DNA of 43,651 nucleotides from assembly GCA_020847395.1 (NCBI GenBank), contig JADLCD010000113.1, positions 1 to 43,651 on the forward strand. The letters are read 5' to 3'. This DNA comes from Chitinophagaceae bacterium (GTDB taxonomy: Bacteria > Bacteroidota > Bacteroidia > Chitinophagales > Chitinophagaceae). Of this stretch, positions 8,634-15,933 are shown in pieces. The translations under genes and the position numbers were made by a program. The notes beneath the pieces are model-generated. The model was given only the letters and a program-made list of their open reading frames with translations, had not been told where the DNA came from and did no database searches. Within the stretch, counting starts at the first letter, position 1. Every line of letters starts with the position of its first letter.

Positions 8634-9635
8634 TTATTTCCCTGCCATAATCAGCAATCCTAAACCTGAGATAAAAAATAAAAACATAAGCGCTAATAAA
8701 ATATTGGTACCCTTCGCTGCATTTCTAAATTCTTTCCATATAAAAACGCCCCATAATGCAGCTATCAATGTAGCACCCTGGCCTAATCCATAGGAAATTG
8801 CCGGCCCCGCTTTTCCTGCTGCAATCAGGTTGAAAGAATTACCAATTCCCCATATCAAACCGCCAAGTATGCCAACCAGGTGTATTGAAAACTTCCCTTT
8901 AAAATAATCGTTGTAAGAAACAGGTTCACCTATCACGGGCTTTTTCATCAGGATGGTATTGAAAACAAAATTACTTGCCAGTATGCCTGCTGAAAAAATA
9001 AACACAGCGGTATAAGGAGTCATCTTACCTGCTGCCGGGTTTTCAAAATTCTCCAGGTCCATTGAAGCAGCAATAAAGCGGTAAAAGAAAGACATCAGCA
9101 AACCTGCCAGGAGAGAAATAATAATTCCTTTTGAGGATACTCTTTGATTAGCTGTTGCGGCTCTTTTATAAGCAATGGCATTGATAATAATTGCAACAGC
9201 TACCAGTAATACTCCCGTAAACAAAATCACCGGATCTCCTTTTTGTACTCCAAAATAATTAACAAGCGTACCAAGCACCAATGCAAGTCCAATACCAACA
9301 GGAAAGGCAACCGACATGCCTGCAATGGCAATGGCGGCTGAAAACAAAATGTTGGCAGCATTAAAAATAATACCCCCTAAAAAAGCGCTTGCTATATTGT
9401 TGATGTCAGCCTGACCAAGATCAGTAATAAAACTCCTCCCATTTTCGCCAATACTACCAAGTGATAAGGCTGCAATAATGGAAAACAAAAAAATACCGAT
9501 AACATAATCCCAGTAAAATAATTCAAACCGCCATGTTTTGCCAGCAAGCTTTTGCGTATTAGCCCAGGAGCCCCAGCAAAGCATGGTGATAACGCAAAAC
9601 AAAACTGCCGTGGAATAATTTTCTATAATAAACAT
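8634..9635 (-). CDS. GRP/ureide-permease-like DMT sugar transporter
   Basis: A 333-residue inner-membrane protein with about ten hydrophobic helices. Features include LFCVITMLCWGSWANTQKLA near the N-terminus, Gly-rich helices (FPVGIGLALVLGTLVNYFGVQKGDP) and SYGLGQGATLIAALWGVFIWKEF near the end, a pattern typical of glucose/ribose/rhamnose porters of the drug/metabolite superfamily. The ATG at 9635 is preferred over an in-frame GTG two codons upstream (9641). It lies 58 bases downstream of a ribokinase gene on the same strand; this pairing is common in Bacteroidota nucleoside or ribose utilisation. Ribose is therefore the best guess for the substrate, as inference from context. Confidence 0.75.
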   Translation of the reverse strand: MFIIENYSTAVLFCVITMLCWGSWANTQKLAGKTWRFELFYWDYVIGIFLFSIIAALSLGSIGENGRSFITDLGQADINNIASAFLGGIIFNAANILFSAAIAIAGMSVAFPVGIGLALVLGTLVNYFGVQKGDPVILFTGVLLVAVAIIINAIAYKRAATANQRVSSKGIIISLLAGLLMSFFYRFIAASMDLENFENPAAGKMTPYTAVFIFSAGILASNFVFNTILMKKPVIGEPVSYNDYFKGKFSIHLVGILGGLIWGIGNSFNLIAAGKAGPAISYGLGQGATLIAALWGVFIWKEFRNAAKGTNILLALMFLFFISGLGLLIMAGK

Positions 9636-9693
9636 AAGCACATTGTTTTTGGCATTAATCTTTTTATCTAAATCATTGATACACTTTTACACA

Positions 9694-10614
9694 TCAACCA
9701 AGGAAATCACTTTTAATTTCCCTGCGAAAAGGTGCGGAAGCCTGTGCTCCAAGTCTTGTAACTGCAATCGCTGCGGCGTTGCACGCAAATTCAACGGACT
9801 GTAAAATTGATTTATCCTCACTTAATGCTACAGCCAGTGCACCATTAAAAACGTCTCCGGCTGCCGTAGTATCTATTGCTTTTACCCTCGGCGCAGCAAC
9901 CATAAAAAATTTATTTCCATCATAAATAAGTGCTCCCTTGGCGCCAAGCGTAACAATTACCGTGCTTACCCCTTTTTTATGTAGTGCAATAGCTGCCTGT
10001 TTTGCAGTTGGCACATCGTGTACACGCAAGCCGGTAAGTACAGCAGCTTCTTTTTCGTTTGGGGTAAGGATGGAAATATGTTTAAATAACTCATCCGGTA
10101 ATTGACATGCAGGCGCCGGGTTCAATATGGTAATTATTTTTTTGCCGGCAGCTAATCCGGAAGCATATACTATTGTTTCTAACGGCGTTTCTAATTGCAT
10201 CAATACAATAGAAGCTGCAGTAATCTTATTGCTGAATTTTTTAAGATCCTTCGGCAACAGGCAGGCATTGGCGCCGGATGCCACCACAATACAATTCTCG
10301 GCTTTATTATCTACCGTAATTAATGCTATGCCCGAAGCTTTTTTTCTATCGGTTAAAACAGCGGAAATATCCAGTTTTTCTTTTTTAAAAAGAGATAAAG
10401 CCTGCCTGCCGAAAATATCATCTCCCAGTTTTGCAATAAATGAAACCCTGCCCCCTAATCGTGAAGCGGCAACAGCCTGGTTGGCTCCTTTGCCCCCGGC
10501 GTTCATAAAAAATTCTCCGCCAATTACCGTTTCACCCGGTTCAGGAAGATGCGAAGTTTTAATCACCATATCGGTATTAGAACTTCCAATAATAACAATT
10601 GATTTTTTTTTCAT
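9694..10614 (-). CDS. rbsK: Ribokinase
   Basis: A 306-residue PfkB-family kinase resembling RbsK. Visible are the first strand and ribose-contact region SIVIIGSSNTDMVIKTSHLPEPGETVIG in pieces (residues 5-32), the diagnostic NAGGKGANQAVAASRLGG (38-55), the mid-region ILTPNEKEAAVLTG and the catalytic DTTAAGDVFNGALA near the C-terminus, where the GAGD of other kinases is AAGD as in true ribokinases. It should convert D-ribose to ribose-5-phosphate with ATP in the cytoplasm. The sugar transporter gene follows 58 bases downstream. Ribose could come from nucleosides or, speculatively, from the secreted ADP-ribosylglycohydrolase-like protein encoded at 27244-28764. Confidence 0.9.
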   Translation of the reverse strand: MKKKSIVIIGSSNTDMVIKTSHLPEPGETVIGGEFFMNAGGKGANQAVAASRLGGRVSFIAKLGDDIFGRQALSLFKKEKLDISAVLTDRKKASGIALITVDNKAENCIVVASGANACLLPKDLKKFSNKITAASIVLMQLETPLETIVYASGLAAGKKIITILNPAPACQLPDELFKHISILTPNEKEAAVLTGLRVHDVPTAKQAAIALHKKGVSTVIVTLGAKGALIYDGNKFFMVAAPRVKAIDTTAAGDVFNGALAVALSEDKSILQSVEFACNAAAIAVTRLGAQASAPFRREIKSDFLG

Positions 10615-10783
10615 TACCAGCTAATAAATATTATACAGAAAATGAAAAGAATAATAGAATCAATAGTGCTTTTTAAAAAAAACATCACCTTAAAGATCAA
10701 ATAATTCATGCTTATTAAAGTGAGGTAAGTTTTTAGATTAATAAACTTAGGCCGCAAAAGCTTACCAGGTTCGCTCTCTCTAT

Positions 10784-10829
10784 TTACTTTTTTGCCTTGA
10801 TGCAAAAAAGTAACAAAAAAGATCAAGGC
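10784..10829. repeat. Hairpin with a loop that can pair downstream (pseudoknot-capable element)
   Basis: The arms TTACTTTTTTGC (10784-10795) and GCAAAAAAGTAA (10802-10813) are perfect 12-base complements around the six-base loop CTTGAT. The segment GCCTTGAT (10794-10801), which covers the loop and arm edge, is also perfectly complementary to ATCAAGGC at 10822-10829. The transcript could therefore form either a pseudoknot or two alternative hairpins. It lies in a gene-free stretch between ribokinase and GH109 genes and directly abuts the long inverted repeat at 10832-11002. From memory, similar strings recur in intergenic DNA of other Bacteroidota; I could not verify that. Confidence 0.7.
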
Positions 10830-10831
10830 TC

Positions 10832-11002
10832 CATAAAAAAGGCTAAAAATTTGAATGATTGGCTAAAATGAAATAAGCTCCAACTTCAGAATATCACCGA
10901 ACTTTAGTGCGACTTACCAGCAAAAAGCAATTCCAAGCAGTAGTAACATCAATTTCATTTTTTAACGCCAATCATTCAAATTTTCTTAACGCCTTTTTTA
11001 TG
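10832..11002. repeat. Long imperfect inverted repeat, 43- and 51-base arms, in the ribokinase-GH109 gap
   Basis: The left arm (10832-10874) and the reverse complement of the right arm (10952-11002) share, in order, CATAAAAAAGGC, AAATTTGAATGATTGGC and AATGAAAT. They differ mainly by short insertions after each GGC (GGCTAA on the left, GGCGTTAA on the right). The 77-base centre (10875-10951) contains no reading frame. The arrangement is that of a REP- or MITE-like structured element. No flanking target-site duplication was recognised. Together with the hairpin at 10784-10829 it accounts for most of the 474-base gene-free region 10615-11088. Confidence 0.7.
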
Positions 11003-11015
11003 ATGCCGTTCAAGA

Positions 11016-11088
11016 GTTTACGGTCTATCTTTATTAACCTACAAGTTTTTAATAGTAAGCCTGCATGAGCCGCAATCAAACCGTAAAC
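11016..11088 (-). terminator. Possible stem-loop at the 3' end of the GH109 gene
   Basis: GTTTACGGT (11016-11024) and ACCGTAAAC (11080-11088) are perfect 9-base complements separated by 55 bases. The second arm directly abuts the GH109 stop codon at 11089-11091. The loop is long and no U-tract is obvious, so it may be a 3'-end stabilising structure rather than a classical terminator. Confidence 0.35.
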
Positions 11089-12447
11089 CTAAAACTCATC
11101 ATTAGTGGCAAATTTTGGTTTGCGATACATCCATTGCCCATTGGTAAAATCAGGGAACTCAACTGTTTCATATCCCAGTTCTATGCTTTTTTCACTTAGT
11201 GGTGTAACGGCACTCCATGCAGCGGCATCATACACATCCATTAAGGGAGCCACACGGCGTTTAACCGCTTCAATAAACCCATGCAATACAAAGAAATCTA
11301 TACCGCCATGGCCGGCTGCATTTTCATTGTCTGTAGTAGCCCAGCGTTTCCATAGCGGGTGATCATATTTGTCTAACCAGGATTGCTGATCGTCCCACTC
11401 ATGATGCTTGGGTGATACACCTTCTACATAAATGCCTTTATTTACCTGCATCCATAATCCATTAGTGCCCTGCACCCTGTACCCGAGAGAATAGGGCCTG
11501 GGCAGATTAGTATCATGCTGCAACAAAATAGTCTCGCCGTTGGCACATTTGAGATGAGTGGTGACAATATCTCCCAACTTAAATTCAACCTTTGCATTGG
11601 GGTGGTCGGGCCCTCCTTTCTTTACAATATAATCATGCAGCCCTCTTGTTTTTGTGGCAAATGAATTGAGTGATAAAAAGCGATTGCCGTGATTGATATC
11701 AATCATGGTGGCCACTGGCCCCAACCCGTGTGTTGGATACAGGTCGCCGTTCCGATGAAGGGAATGATTCGTTCTCCAATGAGCTTCTGAAAAGCCTTTT
11801 TCTCCAAATTCCACACCGCTGTCATAAGGTTCAATACCGTTGTTAAATTTCACTCCTCTTAAATCATGCTGATAACCGGCCTGCAGGTGAACAATTTCTC
11901 CAAATACGCCCTGGCGTACCATATTCAGAATTGCCAGAACATCCCTAAAGTAACAGGCATTTTCCAGCATGGTTACATGGGCATTTTGTTTTTCCGCTTC
12001 ACGAACTACAGCCCAGTGATCTTCCAGTGTAATACCGAGAATTACCTCAGTGGCTACATATTTAATACCTGCCTGTAAACTATCTATAATCATAGGTGTA
12101 TGCCATTCCCATGGAGTTGCAATAAGAACAGCATCAATATTTTTTTGCTCCAGCAATTTGCGATAGGCATGGGGGTCGCCCTTAAAAACCAGCGGCATTG
12201 TCTTGCCTGACTTTTTGATAACTTCTGTTGCCATGCCAAGCATTCTTTCGTCAATATCACAAATCGCAACTACCTCCACATCCTTTCTCCGCAGTGCATT
12301 ATCCAGGTGGGCCTGTCCACGTAATCCAACTCCAATAATAGCGAGCTTTACTTTATTCTCCGGAACAAAAGCAAAACTCTTAAAAGAACTTAACCCGAGG
12401 GCGGCTGAACTAAGCGTTGCATTTTTTACAAATGATCTTCTTTTCAT
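11089..12447 (-). CDS. GH109 NAD-dependent alpha-N-acetylgalactosaminidase (Gfo/Idh/MocA fold), Tat-exported
   Basis: 452 residues. The N-terminus MKRRSFVKNATLSSAALGLS is a twin-arginine-like signal, so the folded protein with bound NAD would be exported. The Rossmann motif IGVGLRGQAHLDNA (38-51) is followed by GH109 hallmarks: ATPWEWHTP (110-118), LENACYFRDVLAILNMVRQG (161-180), GYQHDLRGVKFNNG (191-204), WRTNHSLHRNGDLYPTHG (224-241), VQGTNGLW and GHGGIDFF (379-386). These blocks match closely, from memory, the Elizabethkingia A-antigen-cleaving enzyme, making this much more specific than a generic Gfo/Idh oxidoreductase. It hydrolyses terminal alpha-GalNAc through NAD-assisted oxidation and elimination. 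That fits the AgaS/PfkB/aldolase genes at the start of the window. It diverges from the gene at 12589. Confidence 0.85.
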   Translation of the reverse strand: MKRRSFVKNATLSSAALGLSSFKSFAFVPENKVKLAIIGVGLRGQAHLDNALRRKDVEVVAICDIDERMLGMATEVIKKSGKTMPLVFKGDPHAYRKLLEQKNIDAVLIATPWEWHTPMIIDSLQAGIKYVATEVILGITLEDHWAVVREAEKQNAHVTMLENACYFRDVLAILNMVRQGVFGEIVHLQAGYQHDLRGVKFNNGIEPYDSGVEFGEKGFSEAHWRTNHSLHRNGDLYPTHGLGPVATMIDINHGNRFLSLNSFATKTRGLHDYIVKKGGPDHPNAKVEFKLGDIVTTHLKCANGETILLQHDTNLPRPYSLGYRVQGTNGLWMQVNKGIYVEGVSPKHHEWDDQQSWLDKYDHPLWKRWATTDNENAAGHGGIDFFVLHGFIEAVKRRVAPLMDVYDAAAWSAVTPLSEKSIELGYETVEFPDFTNGQWMYRKPKFATNDEF

Positions 12448-12493
12448 AATGCAAGTTGATTTTTGGCATTTATTTACTTAATAAATTATTTTT

Positions 12494-12520
12494 CCTTTTA
12501 TTTACAAGTAAATATAAAGG
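12494..12520. promoter_or_regulatory. 27-base near-palindrome between divergent GH109 and toroid-like genes, candidate operator
   Basis: The inner dyad is TATTTAC-AA-GTAAATA (12499-12514, 7-base arms). It extends outward to CCTTT on the left (12494) and AAAGG on the right (12520) with one extra base on one side. The right part overlaps the 14-mer AAAGGTAAAATAAA (12516-12529), found identically at 22781-22794 before the GH20 gene; the left part contains CTTTTATTTAC (12495-12505), also found at 34616-34626 before susC. Its placement between two divergent starts suits a shared operator. Confidence 0.45.
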
Positions 12521-12588
12521 TAAAATAAATAAAAAATCTATTTTATCTTAAATATTTATTTCATCTTTGAATAAAACTGACTGAATTG

Positions 12589-14346
12589 ATGAAGCATATA
12601 AAATTTTTCCTGATGCCGGCAATGTCATTACAATTTTTTGCTGCAAGCGCCCAGACAAAAGTTTCAGAAAATACCCCCATTCAGCTTCCGGCCCGTTATT
12701 TTGAACTGCTTGAATCCGGCGTTGCCATTGTTGAAAAAAGATTGGAAACAGATCCGACTGCTTCACTTGTTTCACTCGAATCTCAGCCTGGCTGGACTCA
12801 TTTTCCGAATGCTATACTCATACCCGCCGTGCTTTACAGTAAATCTCACGCTTTAAACAAACATTTTGGTGACCAGCGCATGCTTGAACTTGCCAAGAAA
12901 ATTGGCGATTTCCTGGTGAAAGAACAGGAACAGGGAAATTATTCTAAAAGAGGCGACAGCGACTGGGATACTTATATGTGGCTGGAAGCATACAGGATAC
13001 TGGAGCCAAAACTGGGAGAGGAAAGAAAACAGCGTTGGAAAAAAGTGCTGTTGGAAGAACTGCAACTTTTAGAACCGAAACTTTTGAAGCGGATTAATTA
13101 CCCCTGGTATAATGCGCCGTTTATTATAACATCACCCAACCATTATTCTATTTATGCATCGGCACTGCTGGTTGCCGGGCATGTATTTCATAAACCGGAA
13201 TGGATAGAAATGTCAACAAAAGTTTTACACCGGTTTTGTGTAAAAGAGCAGGCAGCAGATGGTTACTGGGGCGAACATAGCCAGGCTGGTCCCACCACCG
13301 GGTATGATTTTCTTACATTAACACAGATTGCACTTTATTGGGAATACTCCAAAGATCCTGCTGCGCTTGCTGCACTTCGCCGATCCACAGACTTTCATAA
13401 ATATTTTACTTATCCTGATGGAACACCGGTAGAAACGATTAATGACAGGAATCGCTTTTGGGGTATTTCCATGTGGGGACAATTTGGTTTTTCAAACTTT
13501 GCTGATGGAAGACGTTATGCAGCTTTTTTAGCAAGCCATTTTCCTTATAACGGAGATTTAAGTTCGTATGGAGGCAATATGCAATCATTTGGCCGCATAG
13601 CGCAAAATGTTTTATACTATCACGAAGGTAAAACTGCACTTATACCGCAGGATAAACCAAATTATGCACATGCAATGAAGATTCCTGCCGGCATCAGGAA
13701 AACCGGGCCATGGGTGACCACTTACTCAGGCATCATTGCACCGGGCGTGAGCCAGAATAATTTTTTTCTTGATCGCCAGGCAAACTTTAGTGTATTTAAT
13801 GAGCATACAGGACTTATCATAAGTGGAGCAAATTCCAAGCGGCAGCCGGAATTAGCCACTTTTACAGAAATAACGCCTACCGGTAGCATACACATGCCCG
13901 TGAGCAGTTATTTTAATATGGCAGAAACAGCCGATACGCTGGCATTAGCTTACAATGTTTTTTTTGCCACACTAAGTGTACCTAAGCCTTCTGCTGATCA
14001 ATTGAAATTTACGATCAATACTACCTATAAGTTGGATTCGGCTGTATCCTTTATGAATATTCAATTAATGCTTATAGCAGGAAAAAAACTGGAAACAGCA
14101 GCAGGCCGTAAAATTATTTTGAGAGATGAAATAATTGATTGGGGAGATGCTGAACTGGGTGGTTGGATTAAACACAATGGATGGACTTTAATGATACCAA
14201 CTGGTATGCATTTAAGCTGGCCTGTATTACCTTTTGATCCCTATAAAAACAGGCCAGAAAAAGAACTTTCAAGAGCTATAGGAAGATTATATGTTCCATT
14301 GAAAAATGAAGATCAGAAATTTGAATTTGATATTAAAGTAAATTAA
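12589..14346 (+). CDS. Secreted protein with probable alpha/alpha-toroid domain, candidate glycan-active enzyme
   Basis: 585 residues from the ATG at 12589 (a TTG one codon upstream is less likely). A signal peptide ends near FAASAQ. The N-terminal two-thirds are helix-rich with repeated Trp/Tyr-rich segments: WDTYMWLEAYRILEPKLGEE, YPWYNAPFIITSPNHYSIYASALLVAG, DGYWGEHSQAGPTTGYDFLT, RFWGISMWGQFGFSNFADGRR. This spacing is typical of the (alpha/alpha) barrels of polysaccharide lyases and glycosidases; the Asn-His-Tyr and Tyr/His residues could be catalytic. The last third (about 400-585) is predicted beta-sandwich, as in heparinase- or alginate-lyase-like proteins. I do not recognise the exact family. 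Its location next to GH109, and the shared upstream palindrome, support a role in the same locus. Confidence 0.6.
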   Translation: MKHIKFFLMPAMSLQFFAASAQTKVSENTPIQLPARYFELLESGVAIVEKRLETDPTASLVSLESQPGWTHFPNAILIPAVLYSKSHALNKHFGDQRMLELAKKIGDFLVKEQEQGNYSKRGDSDWDTYMWLEAYRILEPKLGEERKQRWKKVLLEELQLLEPKLLKRINYPWYNAPFIITSPNHYSIYASALLVAGHVFHKPEWIEMSTKVLHRFCVKEQAADGYWGEHSQAGPTTGYDFLTLTQIALYWEYSKDPAALAALRRSTDFHKYFTYPDGTPVETINDRNRFWGISMWGQFGFSNFADGRRYAAFLASHFPYNGDLSSYGGNMQSFGRIAQNVLYYHEGKTALIPQDKPNYAHAMKIPAGIRKTGPWVTTYSGIIAPGVSQNNFFLDRQANFSVFNEHTGLIISGANSKRQPELATFTEITPTGSIHMPVSSYFNMAETADTLALAYNVFFATLSVPKPSADQLKFTINTTYKLDSAVSFMNIQLMLIAGKKLETAAGRKIILRDEIIDWGDAELGGWIKHNGWTLMIPTGMHLSWPVLPFDPYKNRPEKELSRAIGRLYVPLKNEDQKFEFDIKVN

Positions 14347-14422
14347 GCAGAGTGTTGGTGGCAATTTTTTTGGACACTTCATTCCAAAAGAAAATTTTGA
14401 CAAAATCTCACAAAAAATAAAG

Positions 14423-14452
14423 TTGCCCTATTGGACTACTTTAGTATATTTG
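14423..14452 (+). promoter_or_regulatory. Promoter of the first toxin-antitoxin pair
   Basis: TTG (14423-14425) is followed after 19 bases by TATATTTG (14445-14452), an exact Bacteroidota TAnnTTTG -7 element with consensus spacing. The toxin ATG is at 14466, giving a very short leader of under ten bases. Confidence 0.55.
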
Positions 14453-14465
14453 CATTGCGAGTACA

Positions 14466-14807
14466 ATGAAGAAATACAGAACAATTATAACTTTTAGGGA
14501 TTACTTCGAGGAATTTCTAAGTAAGCAACGCCAAAAAGTAAAGGAAAAAATCATTTGGACATTTTTGCTCATTGAAGAAGTTCAACAAGTGCCAGAAACT
14601 TACTTAAAGCATTTGGAGGGCACAGACGGACTTTATGAAATTCGTATTCAACTTGCGAGTGACATTTTTAGAATTTTCTGCTTCTTTGATGAAGGTAAAT
14701 TAGTTGTATTAGCAAATGGGTTTCAGAAAAAAACACAAAAGACACCTAAACAAGAAATTACGAAAGCTTTAAAAATTAAGGAGGAATATTATGAAAGCAA
14801 AAAATAA
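14466..14807 (+). CDS. HigB-like (RelE/ParE superfamily, Gp49-type) toxin
   Basis: 113 residues, normal for the phage-derived Gp49/HigB family. The sequence moves from an N-terminal helix (FEEFLSKQRQKVKEKIIWTFLLIEE) to KHLEGTDGLYEIRIQLASDIFRIFCFFDEGKLVVLANGFQKKTQKTP, where the Glu-Ile-Arg strand, the FRIFCFFDEGK turn and the FQKKTQKTP Lys-rich segment are the family signature of these ribosome-dependent mRNA interferases. The toxin gene comes first, as in higBA loci, and overlaps the antitoxin gene by 17 bases, so the two are translationally coupled. Expected target: mRNA on translating ribosomes. Confidence 0.85.
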   Translation: MKKYRTIITFRDYFEEFLSKQRQKVKEKIIWTFLLIEEVQQVPETYLKHLEGTDGLYEIRIQLASDIFRIFCFFDEGKLVVLANGFQKKTQKTPKQEITKALKIKEEYYESKK

Positions 14808-15093
14808 AACAAAGACACTTGCTCAATTAATTGACGAGCAATATGGGAAAAAAGGGACTGCAAAAAGGGATAAATTTGACAAGGGTTACGAAACGTTCAA
14901 ATTAGGGGCAATGATACATGATGCAAGATTAGAAAAAGGCTTAACGCAGGAACAACTTGCAGAAAAATGTGGTACAAATAAGGCATACATATCTAAGGTT
15001 GAAAATAACATAAAAGATGTTCGTATTTCAACTCTTCAAAAAATTATTGAGGTTGGACTTGGTGGGCAACTTAATTTATCTGTAACACTCTAA
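14791..15093 (+). CDS. HigA-like XRE-family antitoxin
   Basis: 100 residues. A Lys-rich N-terminal extension (KTLAQLIDEQYGKKGTAKRDKF) contacts or masks the toxin in related systems. A Cro/C1-type helix-turn-helix follows (about residues 38-92: LGAMIHDARLEKGLTQEQLAEKCGTNKAYISKVENN in pieces). It should neutralise the toxin encoded just upstream and autorepress the promoter at 14423-14452. The start is the ATG at 14791 inside the toxin gene, preceded by GGAGGAA, a good ribosome-binding site. The second unit at 15270-15804 has a related antitoxin with the same N-terminal pattern (GKKGTPNRNRFEYE). Confidence 0.85.
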   Translation: MKAKNKTKTLAQLIDEQYGKKGTAKRDKFDKGYETFKLGAMIHDARLEKGLTQEQLAEKCGTNKAYISKVENNIKDVRISTLQKIIEVGLGGQLNLSVTL

Positions 15094-15269
15094 CACAATC
15101 TCAAACTAAAACTGCCACCAATATGAAGTTGCTTGCCAAAATGGGGGCAGACGAAAGCCGTGTTTCAACTTTTGTAATTCTGTTGGGCTGCATATATAGC
15201 CTGACGTTAGTAATTGGGCTTTAAATATATTATCAACTTTTTATCTTTATTCAGCAGCAGTTATTCTGT

Positions 15270-15479
15270 GTGGACGTAATTCTATTGTCACCACTTCGGC
15301 AAGCCTTTTCCGTTATATATTATTTTTTTGACGGAGGCATTCGGGCTTTTAAAGTCGCAGAAAATAGCAACACTTTGGTTATATCGACACATGGATTTAT
15401 CAAGAAACAAAGTAAAGTGTCGGAAAACGAAATTTCAAAAGCCGTAACACAGAGAAAAGGTATTTTAAAGACAAATTAA
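15270..15479 (+). pseudogene. N-terminally truncated HigB-like toxin remnant
   Basis: Only about the C-terminal half of a HigB/Gp49-like toxin remains: FSVIYYFFDGG, then NTLVISTHGFIKKQSKVSENEISKAV, which parallels FRIFCFFDEGK and ANGFQKKTQKTPKQEITKAL of the neighbouring intact toxin. The N-terminal helices are not found in any frame between 15094 and 15270, and the only start is a GTG at 15270. An insertion of about ten residues (IRAFKVAENSN) interrupts the usual turn. The antitoxin gene follows 10 bases downstream. I read this as a degraded toxin whose antitoxin survives. A real 69-residue protein is possible but less likely. Confidence 0.6.
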
Positions 15480-15489
15480 AAAGTAAGAA

Positions 15490-15804
15490 ATGAAAACATA
15501 CACATTAGACGAAGTAACTGATAAAATCATTGGGAAAAAAGGAACTCCAAACCGAAACAGGTTTGAATATGAACTTCAAATGAATTTAATTGGAAAAGCA
15601 ATTAAAGAAAGCAGGCAAGAACGTAAATTGACACAAGAACAACTTGGACAACTGGTTGGGGTTCAAAAAGCCCAAATTTCACGACTTGAAAGCAATGCAA
15701 GTAATGTAACAATGGACACATTGATGAAGGTTTTTGGAGCATTGAAAGCAAAAGTGAAACTTCAAATTGAATTGCCAAATGCTAAATTTAATGTGGCGAA
15801 ATAA
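15490..15804 (+). CDS. HigA-like XRE-family antitoxin next to a truncated toxin
   Basis: 104 residues. The N-terminal segment MKTYTLDEVTDKIIGKKGTPNR is of the type that binds HigB-like toxins, and a Cro/C1 helix-turn-helix spans about residues 37-91 (IKESRQERKLTQEQLGQLVG, then QKAQISRLESN). It is a divergent paralogue of the antitoxin at 14791-15093. With its own toxin gene truncated it is probably an orphan antitoxin; whether it cross-neutralises the intact upstream toxin cannot be told from sequence. The DNA of 14350-15810 looks more AT-rich than the flanking glycan genes, which fits acquisition as a unit. Confidence 0.8.
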   Translation: MKTYTLDEVTDKIIGKKGTPNRNRFEYELQMNLIGKAIKESRQERKLTQEQLGQLVGVQKAQISRLESNASNVTMDTLMKVFGALKAKVKLQIELPNAKFNVAK

Positions 15805-15826
15805 AACCACAGCTATTAAAAGACGA

Positions 15827-15847
15827 GCTGAAAATTATAAATTCAGC
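15827..15847 (+). terminator. Weak hairpin after the second antitoxin gene
   Basis: GCTGAA (15827-15832) and TTCAGC (15842-15847) form a 6-base stem with a 9-base AT-rich loop, between convergent genes ending at 15804 and 15934. No U-tract follows, so a terminator function is doubtful. Confidence 0.25.
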
Positions 15848-15933
15848 ATTTGTGCTACTATTGAACTATAAACGGCAGGAATTCTAATCCCGCCCTTCAT
15901 AAATACCTGAAGGAATTTGAGATACTATTATTA

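Noticed and set aside
10127-10624. 165-residue plus-strand open frame
   Set aside because: Antisense shadow of the ribokinase gene; no domain pattern.
10614-10826. 70-residue minus-strand open frame upstream of ribokinase
   Set aside because: It lies across the hairpin element, has no recognisable domain, and its peptide is the sort produced by translating the repeat.
11089-12447. Generic Gfo/Idh/MocA sugar oxidoreductase annotation
   Set aside because: The full set of GH109 blocks (ATPWEWH, YPTHG, GHGG) and the export signal make the alpha-N-acetylgalactosaminidase call more specific.
15849-15933. GGCAGGAATTCTAATCCCGCC-like imperfect dyad after the second antitoxin gene
   Set aside because: Pairing is interrupted, no tRNA or terminator features accompany it, and it is probably incidental.
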